Shown here: positions 31,880-41,224 of the stretch, piece after piece | Numbering within the stretch: position 1 is the stretch's first letter | Layout of the letters: each line of letters begins with the position of its first letter | Source: Hyalangium ruber | GTDB lineage: Bacteria; Myxococcota; Myxococcia; Myxococcales; Myxococcaceae | DNA: 64,000 nt | Assembly: GCF_034259325.1 (NCBI RefSeq) | Contig: NZ_JAXIVS010000016.1 | Coordinates: forward strand, 124,001 to 188,000 | Direction: 5' to 3' | The notes under the pieces: model-generated | Database searches by the model: none | Seen by the model: the letters and a program-made list of their open reading frames with translations, nothing else | Told to the model about the DNA's origin: nothing | Translations under genes and position numbers: made by a program

Positions 31880-33358
31880 ATGAGCCTGAGCCTGCGAAGC
31901 CATGCCATCGCCGTCACCCTGGTGTTGGGCACCCTCACCCTGGGCACGGTCGCGGCGCTGGTGTTCACCACCACGCGCATGGAGCACAACACCGCCCGCC
32001 TGTGGCACGCGCTGGAGAGCGTACGAGCCACCGAGGAGTTGCAGAAGGGGCTGATGAGCCATGAGCGGGAGCAGCGGCTCTACGAAGCGACGAACAAGCC
32101 CGTGCATGCCGAGGAGGCCCAGGCCATCGCGACTCGGTTGCGCCAGGAGCTCGCGCAGGCCCGCCAACTGGCGGACACCGGAGCCGACTCCGCCCTGCTC
32201 GACGAGCTGAACACGGAGCTCGAACACTATCTGGCCAATCCCACCCCCCGCCCGGGGAGCCCCGAGGCGAACACCGGCCGGATGCTCGCCCGCGAGCTAC
32301 AGATCTCCAGTCGCCTCGTGGAGCAGAACCTCGCGGACGCGCGGGCTACCCTCGAGGCCAACCAGCGCTGGGACCGGTTGGCCAACGTCGTGGGGCTGGC
32401 GGTGTCGCTGGCGCTGGTTGCAGGCCTGGCGCTCACCTTCTTGCTCGTTCGCAGCCAGGTCTACTGGCCGCTGCGCGCTGTGCGCGAGGCGCTCTTGCAC
32501 TTCCGCCCCGGAGCGCCGCTTCGCCTCGAGCCGAGGGCGGGGGTGCGGGAGCTTCAGGACATCGCCCACACCTTCAACGAGACGGCCTCGCGGCTCGAGA
32601 AGCAACGCGAGGTGCAGCTCGGCTTCCTCGCGGGCGTGGCGCATGACCTGCGCAACCCCCTGCAGGCGCTGCGCATGGCCTCCTCCAGCGTGAACCCCGA
32701 TCGTCCCCTGCCTCCGGAGGACAAGCTGCGCGCGCGCTTCGCCCTGGTGAACCGACAGGTCGACCGGCTCACGCGCATGGTGGACGACCTGCTGGACACC
32801 ACCCGCATCGAAGCCGGGCAGCTGTCGCTCAACGTCGGGGAGCACGACCTCATCGAGCTGGTCCAGGAGGCCGTGGAGCTGCACCGCCCAAGCACCCAGT
32901 TGCACGAGCTGGTGACCTGCTTCCCGGAGGACGGGTTGACGGTGCGCTGTGACAGCACCCGCATCTCCCAGGTGCTCAACAACCTCTTGAGCAACGCCAT
33001 CAAGTACTCACCCGCCGGAGGGCAGGTCCACATCGAGGTGGGCGAGGAGGAGGACGGGGTCTGGGTGGCGGTGAGTGACCCCGGGGTGGGAATCCCCACC
33101 TCGGAGCAGGAGAGCATCTTCGAGCCCTTCCGCCGCAGCGCCGCCAGCCGTACCCACATTCCTGGAGTGGGACTGGGCCTCTCCGTGGCCCGCCGCATCC
33201 TCAACGCCCATGGCGGCACCATCGAAGTGCGGAGCACGCCGGGCAGAGGCTCCACCTTCTGCTTCCGGCTGCCGTGGACCGTCGCGGATGAGAGAACGCG
33301 ACGGCCCTCCGGCTATGCCGCTCCGACCGAGCAGTTGTCTCCCGAGGCCGCGTCGTAG
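31880..33358 (+). CDS. Membrane sensor histidine kinase
   Basis: A 492-residue transmembrane kinase. TM1 (ITLGTVAALVF region, about 8-30), an extracytoplasmic four-helix-type sensor (about 31-175, rich in Glu/Gln/Ala helices), TM2 (VVGLAVSLALVAGLALTFLLV, about 178-200), a HAMP-like linker, HisKA with GVAHDLRNPLQALR, and HATPase_c (NNLLSNAIKYSP, DPGVGIP, GVGLGLSVARRIL). No receiver and no adjacent response regulator, so it is an orphan. The start ATG at 31880 gives a proper n-region; a longer start at 31769 adds an Arg-rich tail without similarity. Confidence 0.9.
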   Translation: MSLSLRSHAIAVTLVLGTLTLGTVAALVFTTTRMEHNTARLWHALESVRATEELQKGLMSHEREQRLYEATNKPVHAEEAQAIATRLRQELAQARQLADTGADSALLDELNTELEHYLANPTPRPGSPEANTGRMLARELQISSRLVEQNLADARATLEANQRWDRLANVVGLAVSLALVAGLALTFLLVRSQVYWPLRAVREALLHFRPGAPLRLEPRAGVRELQDIAHTFNETASRLEKQREVQLGFLAGVAHDLRNPLQALRMASSSVNPDRPLPPEDKLRARFALVNRQVDRLTRMVDDLLDTTRIEAGQLSLNVGEHDLIELVQEAVELHRPSTQLHELVTCFPEDGLTVRCDSTRISQVLNNLLSNAIKYSPAGGQVHIEVGEEEDGVWVAVSDPGVGIPTSEQESIFEPFRRSAASRTHIPGVGLGLSVARRILNAHGGTIEVRSTPGRGSTFCFRLPWTVADERTRRPSGYAAPTEQLSPEAAS

Positions 33359-33371
33359 CGAGACGCGAACG

Positions 33372-33644
33372 CTAGGCCCGCGCGTGCTCCCTCGGGCCGA
33401 GGGCGGCCTGCTTGCGCGCCACGAACGCCGCGAGGCGGCCGAGGGAGTCCAGGTTCTCCGGGACGATCTCCGTGTCCTCCACGGTGATGCCGAACTCGCG
33501 CTCGATGAAGGAGATGAGCTCGAGCACCCCCGTCGAGTCGATCAACCCCGAGTCGAGCAGGGACGTACACTCGTTGAGCACGAAGTTGTCGCCCGGGTAG
33601 AAGGTGGTGGTGATGAACTGCCACAGCGCGCGCTGAATCTCCAT
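33372..33644 (-). CDS. Acyl carrier protein
   Basis: A 90-residue carrier protein. The phosphopantetheine attachment serine is probably Ser37 in LIDSTGVLELISFIE, the normal helix II context, and downstream EFGITVEDTEIVPENLDSL is typical of ACPs in dedicated (non-fatty-acid) pathways. A GGAGGG sequence precedes the ATG. It lies 17 bases after the AMP-ligase stop on the same strand and ends the ACP/AMP-ligase/amidotransferase/NadE operon, so it most likely receives the acyl group activated by the ligase. Confidence 0.92.
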   Translation of the reverse strand: MEIQRALWQFITTTFYPGDNFVLNECTSLLDSGLIDSTGVLELISFIEREFGITVEDTEIVPENLDSLGRLAAFVARKQAALGPREHARA

Positions 33645-33661
33645 GGCCCTGCCCTCCTCTG

Positions 33662-35218
33662 TCAGCTCAAGTCCGTCTTCTTGATCTTCCCCGTGCTCGT
33701 CTTCGGCAGGCTGGAGACGAACTGGATGGTGCGGGGCACCGCGAAGGGCTCCAGGGAGCGCAAGCACTCGCGCTGGAGCTCCTTCTCGGTGAGCGAGATT
33801 CCCTGCTCGAGCACCACGAACGCCTTGATGGCCTGGCCGAGCGTCGGGTCCGGCACGCCGATGACCGCCGACTCCTTCACGCCCGGGATGTTCGTCAGCG
33901 TGGCCTCTACCTCCTTGGGGGCCACCTTCTCGCCGCGCGATTTGATGATGTCGTCCATGCGGGCCACGAAGTACACGTAGCCCTCCTCGTCCATGCGGCA
34001 CAGGTCGCCGGTGTAGAGGACGAACTCGCCGGGCAGCGGCCCCGGCTTGAGCCGCTCGGCGGTGGCCTCGGGCTTCTCCCAGTAGCCGCGCATCACCGTG
34101 GCCCCGCGCACGACGAGCTGGCCCACCTGCCCCGGGCCCAACCGCTGGCCGTCCTCATCCACCACCCACGCCTCGGTGTTGGGGATGGGAATCCCCACGC
34201 TGGTGGGCTTGCGCTCCAGGTCCTCGGGAGGCAGGTACGTGCAGCGCTTGCACTCGGTGAGGCCGTACATGGAATAGATGCGGCTCGAGGGGAAGAGCTC
34301 GCGCAGCATGTGGATGTGCTTGAGCGGCAGCGCCGCGGCGGTGTTCGTCACGAAGCGCAGCTGGGAGAAGTCCTGGCTCCACAGGCCCTTCATCTCCGCC
34401 AGGATGGAGAAGACAGTGGGCACCCCGGGGAAGCCCGTCACACCCTCCTCCACCAGCTTCGCGAGCACCTTTGCGGGGTACGCGAAGGAGCGCTCGAGCA
34501 CCAGGCGTGCCCCCATGCGCACCGTGAGGATGAGCTGATAGAGGCCGTAGTCGAACGCGAGCGGCAGCACGTTCAACACCACGTCGTCCTCCACCATCCG
34601 CAGGTAGGTGGAGATGGAGGTGGCGGCGGTGAGCATGTTGCGGTGGGTGAGCATCACCCCCTTGGGGTCTCCCGTGCTCCCCGAGGTGTAGATGATGGCG
34701 GCCAGGTCCACGTCCAGGCAGCGGCGGGCGGGGGGCGCCGAGGACACCTCCGCGGCGAGCGCCTCCTGCCAACCCGTGAGCGGCACGCCGCCGTCCACCA
34801 GAGGCGGCGGCAAGGCACCGGCGATGACGGCGGCGCGCAGGTGGCGGGAGCGCGCCATCGCGGGGAGGAACTCGGAGGCCAGGCGCTCCTCGGAGATGAG
34901 CGCCACCGCGCGGCAGTCGTTGAGGTAGTAGGCCAGCTTGTCGGCCCGCGTCTGCGGGTTCACCATCACCACCACCGCGTTGGCCTTCAGCACGGCCCAG
35001 AAGGAGATCGCCGCCTCGGCGGTGTTCTCCGCGAAGACGATGACGCGGTCTCCCCGCGCCACGCCGCGACGGACGAGCGCGTTCGCCAGGGCGTTGGAGC
35101 GCTGCTCCAGCTCCGCATAGGTGAGGCGTTGTTCGCCGCACACGAGCGCCACCTTGTCCGGCAGGCGGCGAGCGGAGTGGAGGAGGAAGTCATGCAGGAG
35201 CGGAGTGGCATCGGTCAT
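33662..35218 (-). CDS. AMP-dependent acyl ligase (ANL superfamily)
   Basis: A 518-residue adenylate-forming enzyme that activates a carboxylic acid and transfers it to CoA or a carrier protein. The AMP-binding P-loop YTSGSTGDPKG is at 177-187, MYGLTECKR contains the A5 motif, YTGDLCRMDEEGYVYFVARMDDIIKSRGEK covers A7-A8, and the catalytic Lys is in TSTGKIKK at the C-terminus. The ATG overlaps the amidotransferase stop (ATGA) and the ACP gene follows, so loading of that ACP is the likely job. The acid cannot be predicted from sequence alone. Confidence 0.92.
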   Translation of the reverse strand: MTDATPLLHDFLLHSARRLPDKVALVCGEQRLTYAELEQRSNALANALVRRGVARGDRVIVFAENTAEAAISFWAVLKANAVVVMVNPQTRADKLAYYLNDCRAVALISEERLASEFLPAMARSRHLRAAVIAGALPPPLVDGGVPLTGWQEALAAEVSSAPPARRCLDVDLAAIIYTSGSTGDPKGVMLTHRNMLTAATSISTYLRMVEDDVVLNVLPLAFDYGLYQLILTVRMGARLVLERSFAYPAKVLAKLVEEGVTGFPGVPTVFSILAEMKGLWSQDFSQLRFVTNTAAALPLKHIHMLRELFPSSRIYSMYGLTECKRCTYLPPEDLERKPTSVGIPIPNTEAWVVDEDGQRLGPGQVGQLVVRGATVMRGYWEKPEATAERLKPGPLPGEFVLYTGDLCRMDEEGYVYFVARMDDIIKSRGEKVAPKEVEATLTNIPGVKESAVIGVPDPTLGQAIKAFVVLEQGISLTEKELQRECLRSLEPFAVPRTIQFVSSLPKTSTGKIKKTDLS

Positions 35219-37230
35219 GGGGTCAACCTCGTGGAAGGGTCCAGCAGGTCCGTCAGGGAGTCCGGAGGCGCGGGGGGAGCTGACTCCGGAGCGCGGCGAA
35301 CCCGCTGGAAATGGAGGAGCTGGGTGGAGAGCACGCCCACCAGCGCCATGTTGTCGGAGTTGGACAGCGGCGCCTGGCCGCCCTGCGCCAGACACTTGCG
35401 CCAGAGCTGCCCCACCGCGCGCGGCTCGAACAGCCCGCTGTCCTCGAGTGCGCGCTCGCAGAGCAGCTCCTCGACCCACTCCCGCGCGGCCGGCTCCACG
35501 AAGCACCCGGCGTCCGGGGCGCGGTAGGGCTGTTTCGTGCGCTCCAGGATGGCTGGCGGCAGCAACTCCCGGCCCGCCCGCTTGAGGACGTGCTTCTCAT
35601 CCAACCCACGCAGCTTGAAGGAGGGCGGCAGGCTGGCCGCCAACGCCACCACCCCCGCGTGCAAGAAGGGAAAGCGCCCCTCCACGGAGTGGCCCATGAG
35701 CACGCGGTCCCCCTGCGCGGACAAGAGGTAGCCGGACAGCAGGGTACGCATCTCCAGGTACTGGTCCTGAGCGAGGAAGTCCCAGCCGCCCAGCGCCTCG
35801 GGCAGCGTGTTCCGAAGGCGCTCCACCGCGTCGCCCCCTTGCAAGGCGTTGCGCAGCCCCGGGCTGAAGAGGCGCTTGAGGGCCGAGGTGGTGTGCCAGC
35901 GGGGCTCGTGCGAGAAGCCCGGGGTTCGCCAGCCCGCGAGGTTTCGCCCGAAGAAGCGCTGGGCCATGGCCCGCTCGGTCACCGGCGAGCGCGTCAGGTA
36001 CGGGTAGAGCCGCTCCAGCAGCCTGGGTCGCAGCGAGGAGCCGGGCTGCCGCGCCCAGAAGCGGCGCACCTTCGCCTCGCGGAAGAGGTCATACCCGGCG
36101 AAGACCTCATCCGCCCCCTCGCCGGTGAGCACCACCTTGAGCCCGGAGTCGCGCACCAGCCGCGACAGCAGGAACAGGGGAACCGGTGCGGTGCGCAGCA
36201 GGGGCCGCTCCGTGTGCTCGATGACCCGAGGGAAGGCCTGGGCGATGTCCGCGCGGGAGACCAGCAGCTCCCGGTGCTCGCTGCCGATGCGCTGGGCCAC
36301 CAGTCGCTGGTACTCCGTCTCGTCGAACTCCGCGTCGGTGAAGCGCATCGAGAAGGTGAAGAAGGAGCCGGACACCATCTGTCGCCCCAACGCCGCCACC
36401 AGGGAGCTGTCCAGCCCGCCCGACAGGTAGCTGCCCACGGGCACATCCGCCCGTGTCACCTGCAACCGCACCGCGTCGCGCAGCGCCTGCCCCACCGCCT
36501 CCGCCGCCTCGGTGAGCGAGCCTCCGAAGTGCGCCACCTCCGGCGGGAAACGGGGGCGCCAGTAGCAGTGCTCCTGAACCCGGCCGCCCGCGCGGTACAC
36601 GCGCGTGTGGCCCGGCTCCAGCTCGGTGACGCCGCGGAACACCGTCTGCGGAGCCACCGCCGTCCAGAAGGTGAACGTCTCGTCCAGCCCGACCGGGTCC
36701 AGCTCGCGCGGCAGGGAGGGCTCCGCGGCGAAGAGGGCCTTCACCTCGCTGGCCAGGTACAGCCGCCCGCCATGGACGCGGAGGTAGAGCGGCCGGATGC
36801 CCAGCGGATCCCTCGAGAGCACGAGCATGCGCTCGCGCGTGTCCCACAGCGCCACGGCCCACTGCCCATCGAAGCGCTCGAAGGCCGCCGGTCCCCAGCG
36901 CTCGTAGGCCTGGAGCACCACCTCGGTGTCACAGCGCGTCCGGAAGGTGTGCCCCTGCGCCTCGAGCTCCTGGCGCAGCTCCACGTGGTTGAAGATCTCC
37001 CCGTTGAAGACGAGCCACACCGTGCCGGCCGCGTTGCCCAGCGGCTGCTGCCCGCCCGCCGGATCCACGATGGCCAGCCGGGTGTGCGCCAGGCCCGCGC
37101 GCGCATCCCGGAAGAGGCCGGAGGCATCCGGCCCCCGGTGGCGCAGCGCCGCCGCCATCCTCCCGAGCTGCTCGAGCGTAGGTGGGGACAGGCCCTCCTC
37201 GAGCGAGTGTACCCCCGCGATGCCGCACAT
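35215..37230 (-). CDS. asnB: Asparagine synthase (glutamine-hydrolysing)-like amidotransferase
   Basis: A 671-residue class II glutamine amidotransferase fused to an ATP-pyrophosphatase synthase domain. The nucleophile is Cys2 after Met removal (MCGIAGVHS). LAIVDPAGGQQPL and NGEIFNH complete the glutaminase site. The synthase PP-loop SGGLDSS is at 270-276. At over 640 residues it matches amidotransferases found in polysaccharide or secondary-metabolite clusters better than the ~550-residue E. coli AsnB, so the acceptor may be a carboxylate other than aspartate. It begins 2 bases after the nadE stop and is coupled to the AMP-ligase gene. Confidence 0.92.
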   Translation of the reverse strand: MCGIAGVHSLEEGLSPPTLEQLGRMAAALRHRGPDASGLFRDARAGLAHTRLAIVDPAGGQQPLGNAAGTVWLVFNGEIFNHVELRQELEAQGHTFRTRCDTEVVLQAYERWGPAAFERFDGQWAVALWDTRERMLVLSRDPLGIRPLYLRVHGGRLYLASEVKALFAAEPSLPRELDPVGLDETFTFWTAVAPQTVFRGVTELEPGHTRVYRAGGRVQEHCYWRPRFPPEVAHFGGSLTEAAEAVGQALRDAVRLQVTRADVPVGSYLSGGLDSSLVAALGRQMVSGSFFTFSMRFTDAEFDETEYQRLVAQRIGSEHRELLVSRADIAQAFPRVIEHTERPLLRTAPVPLFLLSRLVRDSGLKVVLTGEGADEVFAGYDLFREAKVRRFWARQPGSSLRPRLLERLYPYLTRSPVTERAMAQRFFGRNLAGWRTPGFSHEPRWHTTSALKRLFSPGLRNALQGGDAVERLRNTLPEALGGWDFLAQDQYLEMRTLLSGYLLSAQGDRVLMGHSVEGRFPFLHAGVVALAASLPPSFKLRGLDEKHVLKRAGRELLPPAILERTKQPYRAPDAGCFVEPAAREWVEELLCERALEDSGLFEPRAVGQLWRKCLAQGGQAPLSNSDNMALVGVLSTQLLHFQRVRRAPESAPPAPPDSLTDLLDPSTRLTP

Positions 37231-37232
37231 GC

Positions 37233-38207
37233 TCAGCCCTCCCGGAGCGGCTGGACGAAGAGCGGAGGCTCGTGCAGGTAGTGGGTGGCGCGCCGCTTGG
37301 CCTCGATGTCGCGGTACACCGCGTCCACCTGATGCACGGCCAGGCCGAGCGCCTGGGCCACCTCTTCCTCGGACAGCCCCTGATCATGGGCGTAGAGGCA
37401 CAGGTCCATCTGCGCGTACGGCAGGGAGAAGAAGAACTCCTCCTGGGTCTGCGGCAGCGAGTAGGTGTCCGTGGTGGGAGGGCGGCGGCGCACCTCCTCG
37501 GGGATGTTCAGGTACTCGGCCAGCGCGTACACCTGCGTCTTGTAGAGGTGCGCGATGGGCTTGAGGTCCGCCGCTCCGTCCCCCTGTTTGACGAAGAAGC
37601 CCTGGTCGTACTCCAGCCGGTTGGGCGTGCCCGCCACGGCGCGGTGCAGGCGATCCGCGTGGTAGTACTCCAGCATCTTGCGCACGCGCTGCTTGAAGTT
37701 GGTGGCCGCCACGAGCTGGAGGTAGGCGCGCGCGGGCAGCCGGCGTGCGTGCTGCTGGCCGTCCGGGGACTGCACGGTGAGCTGGAAGAGGTTGACGCGA
37801 TTGCCCTCGAGCACCGACGGCAGCGACAGCTTGCAGCGCCACCCCTCGCCGTACTCGGGGAAGACCTCGCGGATGGCCTCCTCCTGGCGCCGGTAACAAC
37901 CCACCCCCTGGAGGGCCGGGGTGATGTCCTCCACCAGCGCCTCCATCCCCAGGGAGTTCGCCACCTCCTGGCCCAGGCGCAGCGCGTCCTCCGAGGTGTC
38001 CCGCTCGGGCATGAACAGCCCGAGCACCTTGTCGCTGCCGAGCGCGCGGACGCACAGGGCAGCCACCACCGCGCTGTCCACCCCGCCCGACAGCCCGACC
38101 ACCACCCCTCGCCGGCGCAGCGTGCCAAGCACCTGATCCCGAATGGAGTGGGCGATCTGCTCCGCGAACACCGGAGCGTCGATGGACAGCACCTGGGCAG
38201 ACAGCAT
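37233..38207 (-). CDS. nadE: NH3-dependent NAD synthase
   Basis: A 324-residue NadE: adenylates deamido-NAD and amidates it to NAD. The PP-loop is SGGVDSA at 40-46. It has no N-terminal nitrilase (glutaminase) domain, so it needs free ammonia or ammonia from a partner; the glutamine-hydrolysing protein encoded next in the operon could supply it. The C-terminal half (PIAHLYKTQVYALAEYLNIPEEV, PPTTDTYS) is typical. The start at 38207 has an excellent GAGGAGG sequence. It is the first gene of the four-gene operon, so NAD synthesis itself or a NadE-like side role in the pathway are both possible. Confidence 0.9.
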   Translation of the reverse strand: MLSAQVLSIDAPVFAEQIAHSIRDQVLGTLRRRGVVVGLSGGVDSAVVAALCVRALGSDKVLGLFMPERDTSEDALRLGQEVANSLGMEALVEDITPALQGVGCYRRQEEAIREVFPEYGEGWRCKLSLPSVLEGNRVNLFQLTVQSPDGQQHARRLPARAYLQLVAATNFKQRVRKMLEYYHADRLHRAVAGTPNRLEYDQGFFVKQGDGAADLKPIAHLYKTQVYALAEYLNIPEEVRRRPPTTDTYSLPQTQEEFFFSLPYAQMDLCLYAHDQGLSEEEVAQALGLAVHQVDAVYRDIEAKRRATHYLHEPPLFVQPLREG

Positions 38208-38405
38208 GGAGTTCCTCCTCGAACCGACCGCCGTGGTGAGGGGACTCGTCCGGCATCGACCGCGTCTGGACACCGAGGCCGCCTTCGCCCCAGTGCCACC
38301 GCATCCATGTCCATCCCCCAGCAGCCGCGTCAAAGTAGGAGGCCGCCCCATGAAGACCAACCGTCCGCCGGGAGGCGGGGATGGTTCAGCGCCTCACACC
38401 GAGCG

Positions 38406-38906
38406 CTACTCCTCGCCGAAGGAGAGGGAGTGCGCCGAGGTCACATCGAAGATGGAGGCCTGCATTCCGAAGCGCACCAGCCGCTTGCCCACGCGCGGGA
38501 AGTCGGCCACCTCCACCTCGCGGCGCTCGCCGCCGGAGATGTAGACGAGCTCCTCCTCGAAGGGGTTGCGCAGGTGGTGCCCCACCGAGGGCGTGGGAAA
38601 GCCCATGAAGTCCCCGGGGCCCACCTCGAACTGCTCATCCCCGATCTCGGCGATGCCCCGCCCCGAGAGGACGTAGAGGAACTCCTCCTCCGAGTGGTGG
38701 GAGTGGAAGATGAAGGATTCCTTGCCCGGGGCAATCCTCAGCAGGTGGATGCCCAGGCGCTGCAGCCCCACCTGCTCGCTCAGCGAGACTCCCCGGACCT
38801 GGGAGTTCGGGTTCAGCGGGTGGGACTGCGACTCCACCTTCACCTTCGCTTGGTCCGCGGCGCGGAAGAGGGTGGGCTTCGCGGGGGCGTCCTTCTTCGT
38901 CGTCAT
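38406..38906 (-). CDS. Cupin-domain protein
   Basis: A 166-residue single-domain cupin. Metal ligands are in HSHHSEEEFLYVLSGRG (HxHxxxxE type) and in the second motif GDFMGFPTPSVGHHL. The context is a small cytoplasmic protein without a signal peptide. The second cupin motif and the C-terminal VEVADFPRVGKRLVRFG suggest a sugar-phosphate isomerase-like or regulatory cupin; the activity is unknown. It lies 198 bases upstream of nadE on the same strand, too far to call it part of that operon, and I see no terminator or promoter of note in that gap. Confidence 0.85.
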   Translation of the reverse strand: MTTKKDAPAKPTLFRAADQAKVKVESQSHPLNPNSQVRGVSLSEQVGLQRLGIHLLRIAPGKESFIFHSHHSEEEFLYVLSGRGIAEIGDEQFEVGPGDFMGFPTPSVGHHLRNPFEEELVYISGGERREVEVADFPRVGKRLVRFGMQASIFDVTSAHSLSFGEE

Positions 38907-39003
38907 GGCTGGCTCCTGGGTGGGCGCGGCGCGCTCTCACCCGAAGCGGCCACGCGGGAAGGGCGCAGGATGCCCCCAGGCGCCCTCCCCGGCCAGTCTC
39001 CGG

Positions 39004-41031
39004 TTACAGCACGCGCAGGAACTCGACCAGGTCGTCGATCTCCGCGTCGGACAGCAGGCTCGTCTTGCCGTGCTGATCCGTGAAGCGCGTCTGGAGGATG
39101 CGCTCCTTGAGCGTCATCGCGCTGCCGTCATGCAGGTACGGCGCGCTGCGCGACAGGCCCAGCAGCGACGGGGTGTTGAGGCCCCGCTGGCGCACGGCGT
39201 CGATGTCCGGGTTGGCGCCGCTGAGGACGAAGGTGCCCACGTTGGCCTGCTTGTTGTTGGTGAGGGCCTCGCCCGTGTGGCACTCGTCGCACCTGGCCTT
39301 GAGGAACACCTGGGAGCCGCGGCGCTGGGGCTCGGACAGCTCCTCGCGCTTGTGGGGGTTGTCGGGCGCCTGCACCGAGTCGATGAAGGCCGACAGCTGG
39401 GTGGCCATCTGCGCGTCCACCACCCCGCCGCCCATGCGCTGGCGCACGGTGACGTCCAGGAAGTCGCGCAGCGAGGGGAACTCGCCGCTCCAGTGGAACG
39501 GCCCGGTGCGCGTAATCATGCGGCCGGCGAGCATCGGCGTCTGGCGCGGGCCGTCCGGGAACATCCACACGTGGCCGTCATCCCGCGCGTCCGGGTGGCA
39601 GGTGTTGCAGGAGGCGCCCACCGAGGGGCTCGTCATGCGCGAGTCGATGGCCGAGAAGAACAGCTTGCGGCCCATCACCGCCTCCGGCGACAGCACGTCG
39701 CCGGCCAGCTTCAACCGGGGCAGTTCCTCGCGGATGTTGAAGGAGCTGTTGCTCCCATCACCCACCAGCTTCGACACCGTGTGGTCGAACGCGTTGTACA
39801 CGTACGCCCGGCGCCCATCGCGCGTCAGGGCGATGCCGGTGGGGCTGGCGCCCACGCGCACCAGCTGGCGCACGGAGGTGGCCGGGAAGCGACCCACTTC
39901 GATGTCATTTCCCGAGCGGCGGTTGGTGGGCATCACCGCGACGTTGTTCGTCTCGCGGTTCACCACGTAGAGCCACGCGCCCGTGGGGTCCACCGCGGAC
40001 GCCACGGGGCCCTGGATCGGGTGGGAGAGGTCCGGGCTGACGATGGTGCTGGGCGGGAAGTCCCGGCCGTCGTTGCCGGGTTCGCCGCCGCAGCCGCCGC
40101 CGCTGATGTCGTCCACCACCGGGGTGGCCGTGTCCGCCTCGAAGGTGATGACGCCCGGCGAGGCGATGGCGCCCGAGCCGCAGGGGCCGCCGCCACCATA
40201 GAGGCCATCGCCCGGAGGCGTCGGCGAGGGGATGCCGGGCCCCGGCGTGACGACCGGGTCTTCGCGCGACCACTGCGTGGTGGCGAAGGCGCGGCTCCCA
40301 TCCGGCGTCACCACGATGTCCGACACGCTGCGGGCGTGGAACGAGGACATGGTGGTGAAGCTGCGGTCGAACCCGGGCGTGTCCTGCTCCATGCCCAGGA
40401 TGGTGGCGTTGGAGCGCTTGTACAGGTCCGTGCTCGCCTTGAGGACCTTGGGGTCGTCCCGATTCGACAGGTCCAGCTGGACGATGTCGCCTTGGCGGTG
40501 GAGGGTGACCAGCGCCTTGTCGTTCTCCAGCAGGGCGATGCCGCGGGGCTCGAAGCCCACCGGCAGCTCCCACAGCCGCTTGTTCGAGGAGGTATCGAAG
40601 GCTGTCACCGAGCCCTGCTCGGTGGAGTCGAGCATGGAGCTGTTCACCACGAGGAGCGTCTTGCCATCGGCGGAGACGGCCAGGCCCATGGGCTCCACGC
40701 CGACCTCGAGGCGGGCGGCCTCCGTCCACTCGCCCCGGCGGATGACGGACACGCTGCGGCTGCCGCGGTTGGAGACGTACACGGTGTCGTCGGCGCCCAC
40801 GGCGACACGCTCGGGCTCCCGGCCGACCTTCACCTCGGCCACCTTGGTGTGGCTGTCGGTGTCCACCACAGCGAGGATTCCGTTGTCGGCGTCCACCGCG
40901 TAGAGGAACTTGTCATCGCGGCTGAGCGCCAGCGAGCCCGCCGAGGGCGTATACGTGGCCGTCGGCTTCTGCTCACAGGCGGTGAGTCCAAGGACCGCTA
41001 CCAGCGCCGCGGCTAGAATCTGCTTTCTCAT
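39004..41031 (-). CDS. Beta-propeller / dihaem cytochrome c peroxidase-like lipoprotein
   Basis: A 675-residue lipoprotein (lipobox LGLTAC, Cys17) with an N-terminal YVTN/Lactonase-type seven-bladed propeller (about 25-440; KFLYAVDADNGILAVVDTDSH, DTVYVSNRGSRSVSVI and similar blades). A C-terminal region has two haem c sites, CNTCH and CDECH, as in the MauG/bacterial cytochrome c peroxidase group (NTPSLLGLSRSAPYLHDGS, TDQHGKTSLLSDAEIDDLVEFL). A Gly/Pro/Cys-rich insert with CGGGG-like runs interrupts the propeller (about 260-320). It is probably a periplasmic or surface redox enzyme acting on H2O2 or a protein substrate. GAGGAGGAG precedes the start. It is divergent from the two-component operon. 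Confidence 0.9.
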   Translation of the reverse strand: MRKQILAAALVAVLGLTACEQKPTATYTPSAGSLALSRDDKFLYAVDADNGILAVVDTDSHTKVAEVKVGREPERVAVGADDTVYVSNRGSRSVSVIRRGEWTEAARLEVGVEPMGLAVSADGKTLLVVNSSMLDSTEQGSVTAFDTSSNKRLWELPVGFEPRGIALLENDKALVTLHRQGDIVQLDLSNRDDPKVLKASTDLYKRSNATILGMEQDTPGFDRSFTTMSSFHARSVSDIVVTPDGSRAFATTQWSREDPVVTPGPGIPSPTPPGDGLYGGGGPCGSGAIASPGVITFEADTATPVVDDISGGGCGGEPGNDGRDFPPSTIVSPDLSHPIQGPVASAVDPTGAWLYVVNRETNNVAVMPTNRRSGNDIEVGRFPATSVRQLVRVGASPTGIALTRDGRRAYVYNAFDHTVSKLVGDGSNSSFNIREELPRLKLAGDVLSPEAVMGRKLFFSAIDSRMTSPSVGASCNTCHPDARDDGHVWMFPDGPRQTPMLAGRMITRTGPFHWSGEFPSLRDFLDVTVRQRMGGGVVDAQMATQLSAFIDSVQAPDNPHKREELSEPQRRGSQVFLKARCDECHTGEALTNNKQANVGTFVLSGANPDIDAVRQRGLNTPSLLGLSRSAPYLHDGSAMTLKERILQTRFTDQHGKTSLLSDAEIDDLVEFLRVL

Positions 41032-41224
41032 CGGGAGTCTCCTCCTCGGCGCAGGGGCACGGGCCATGTCCGGCCCTGGGTGTCCCGGCTGCTCCTGCGC
41101 TTGGCGTGGGAAGGCGTCCGGCCCGGTCGCCTCTTCCCCTCTCGGCCATGCATGGTGCCACCGGCGTCGACTGAAAGTCGAATGTTTCCCTACACTCCGT
41201 GTATGCCCTTGGACAGGAGAAGGG

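Noticed and set aside
38208-38405. Small gene in the gap between nadE and the cupin gene
   Set aside because: The open frames here are Arg/Pro-rich extensions or shadows of nadE with no Shine-Dalgarno sequence or recognisable features.
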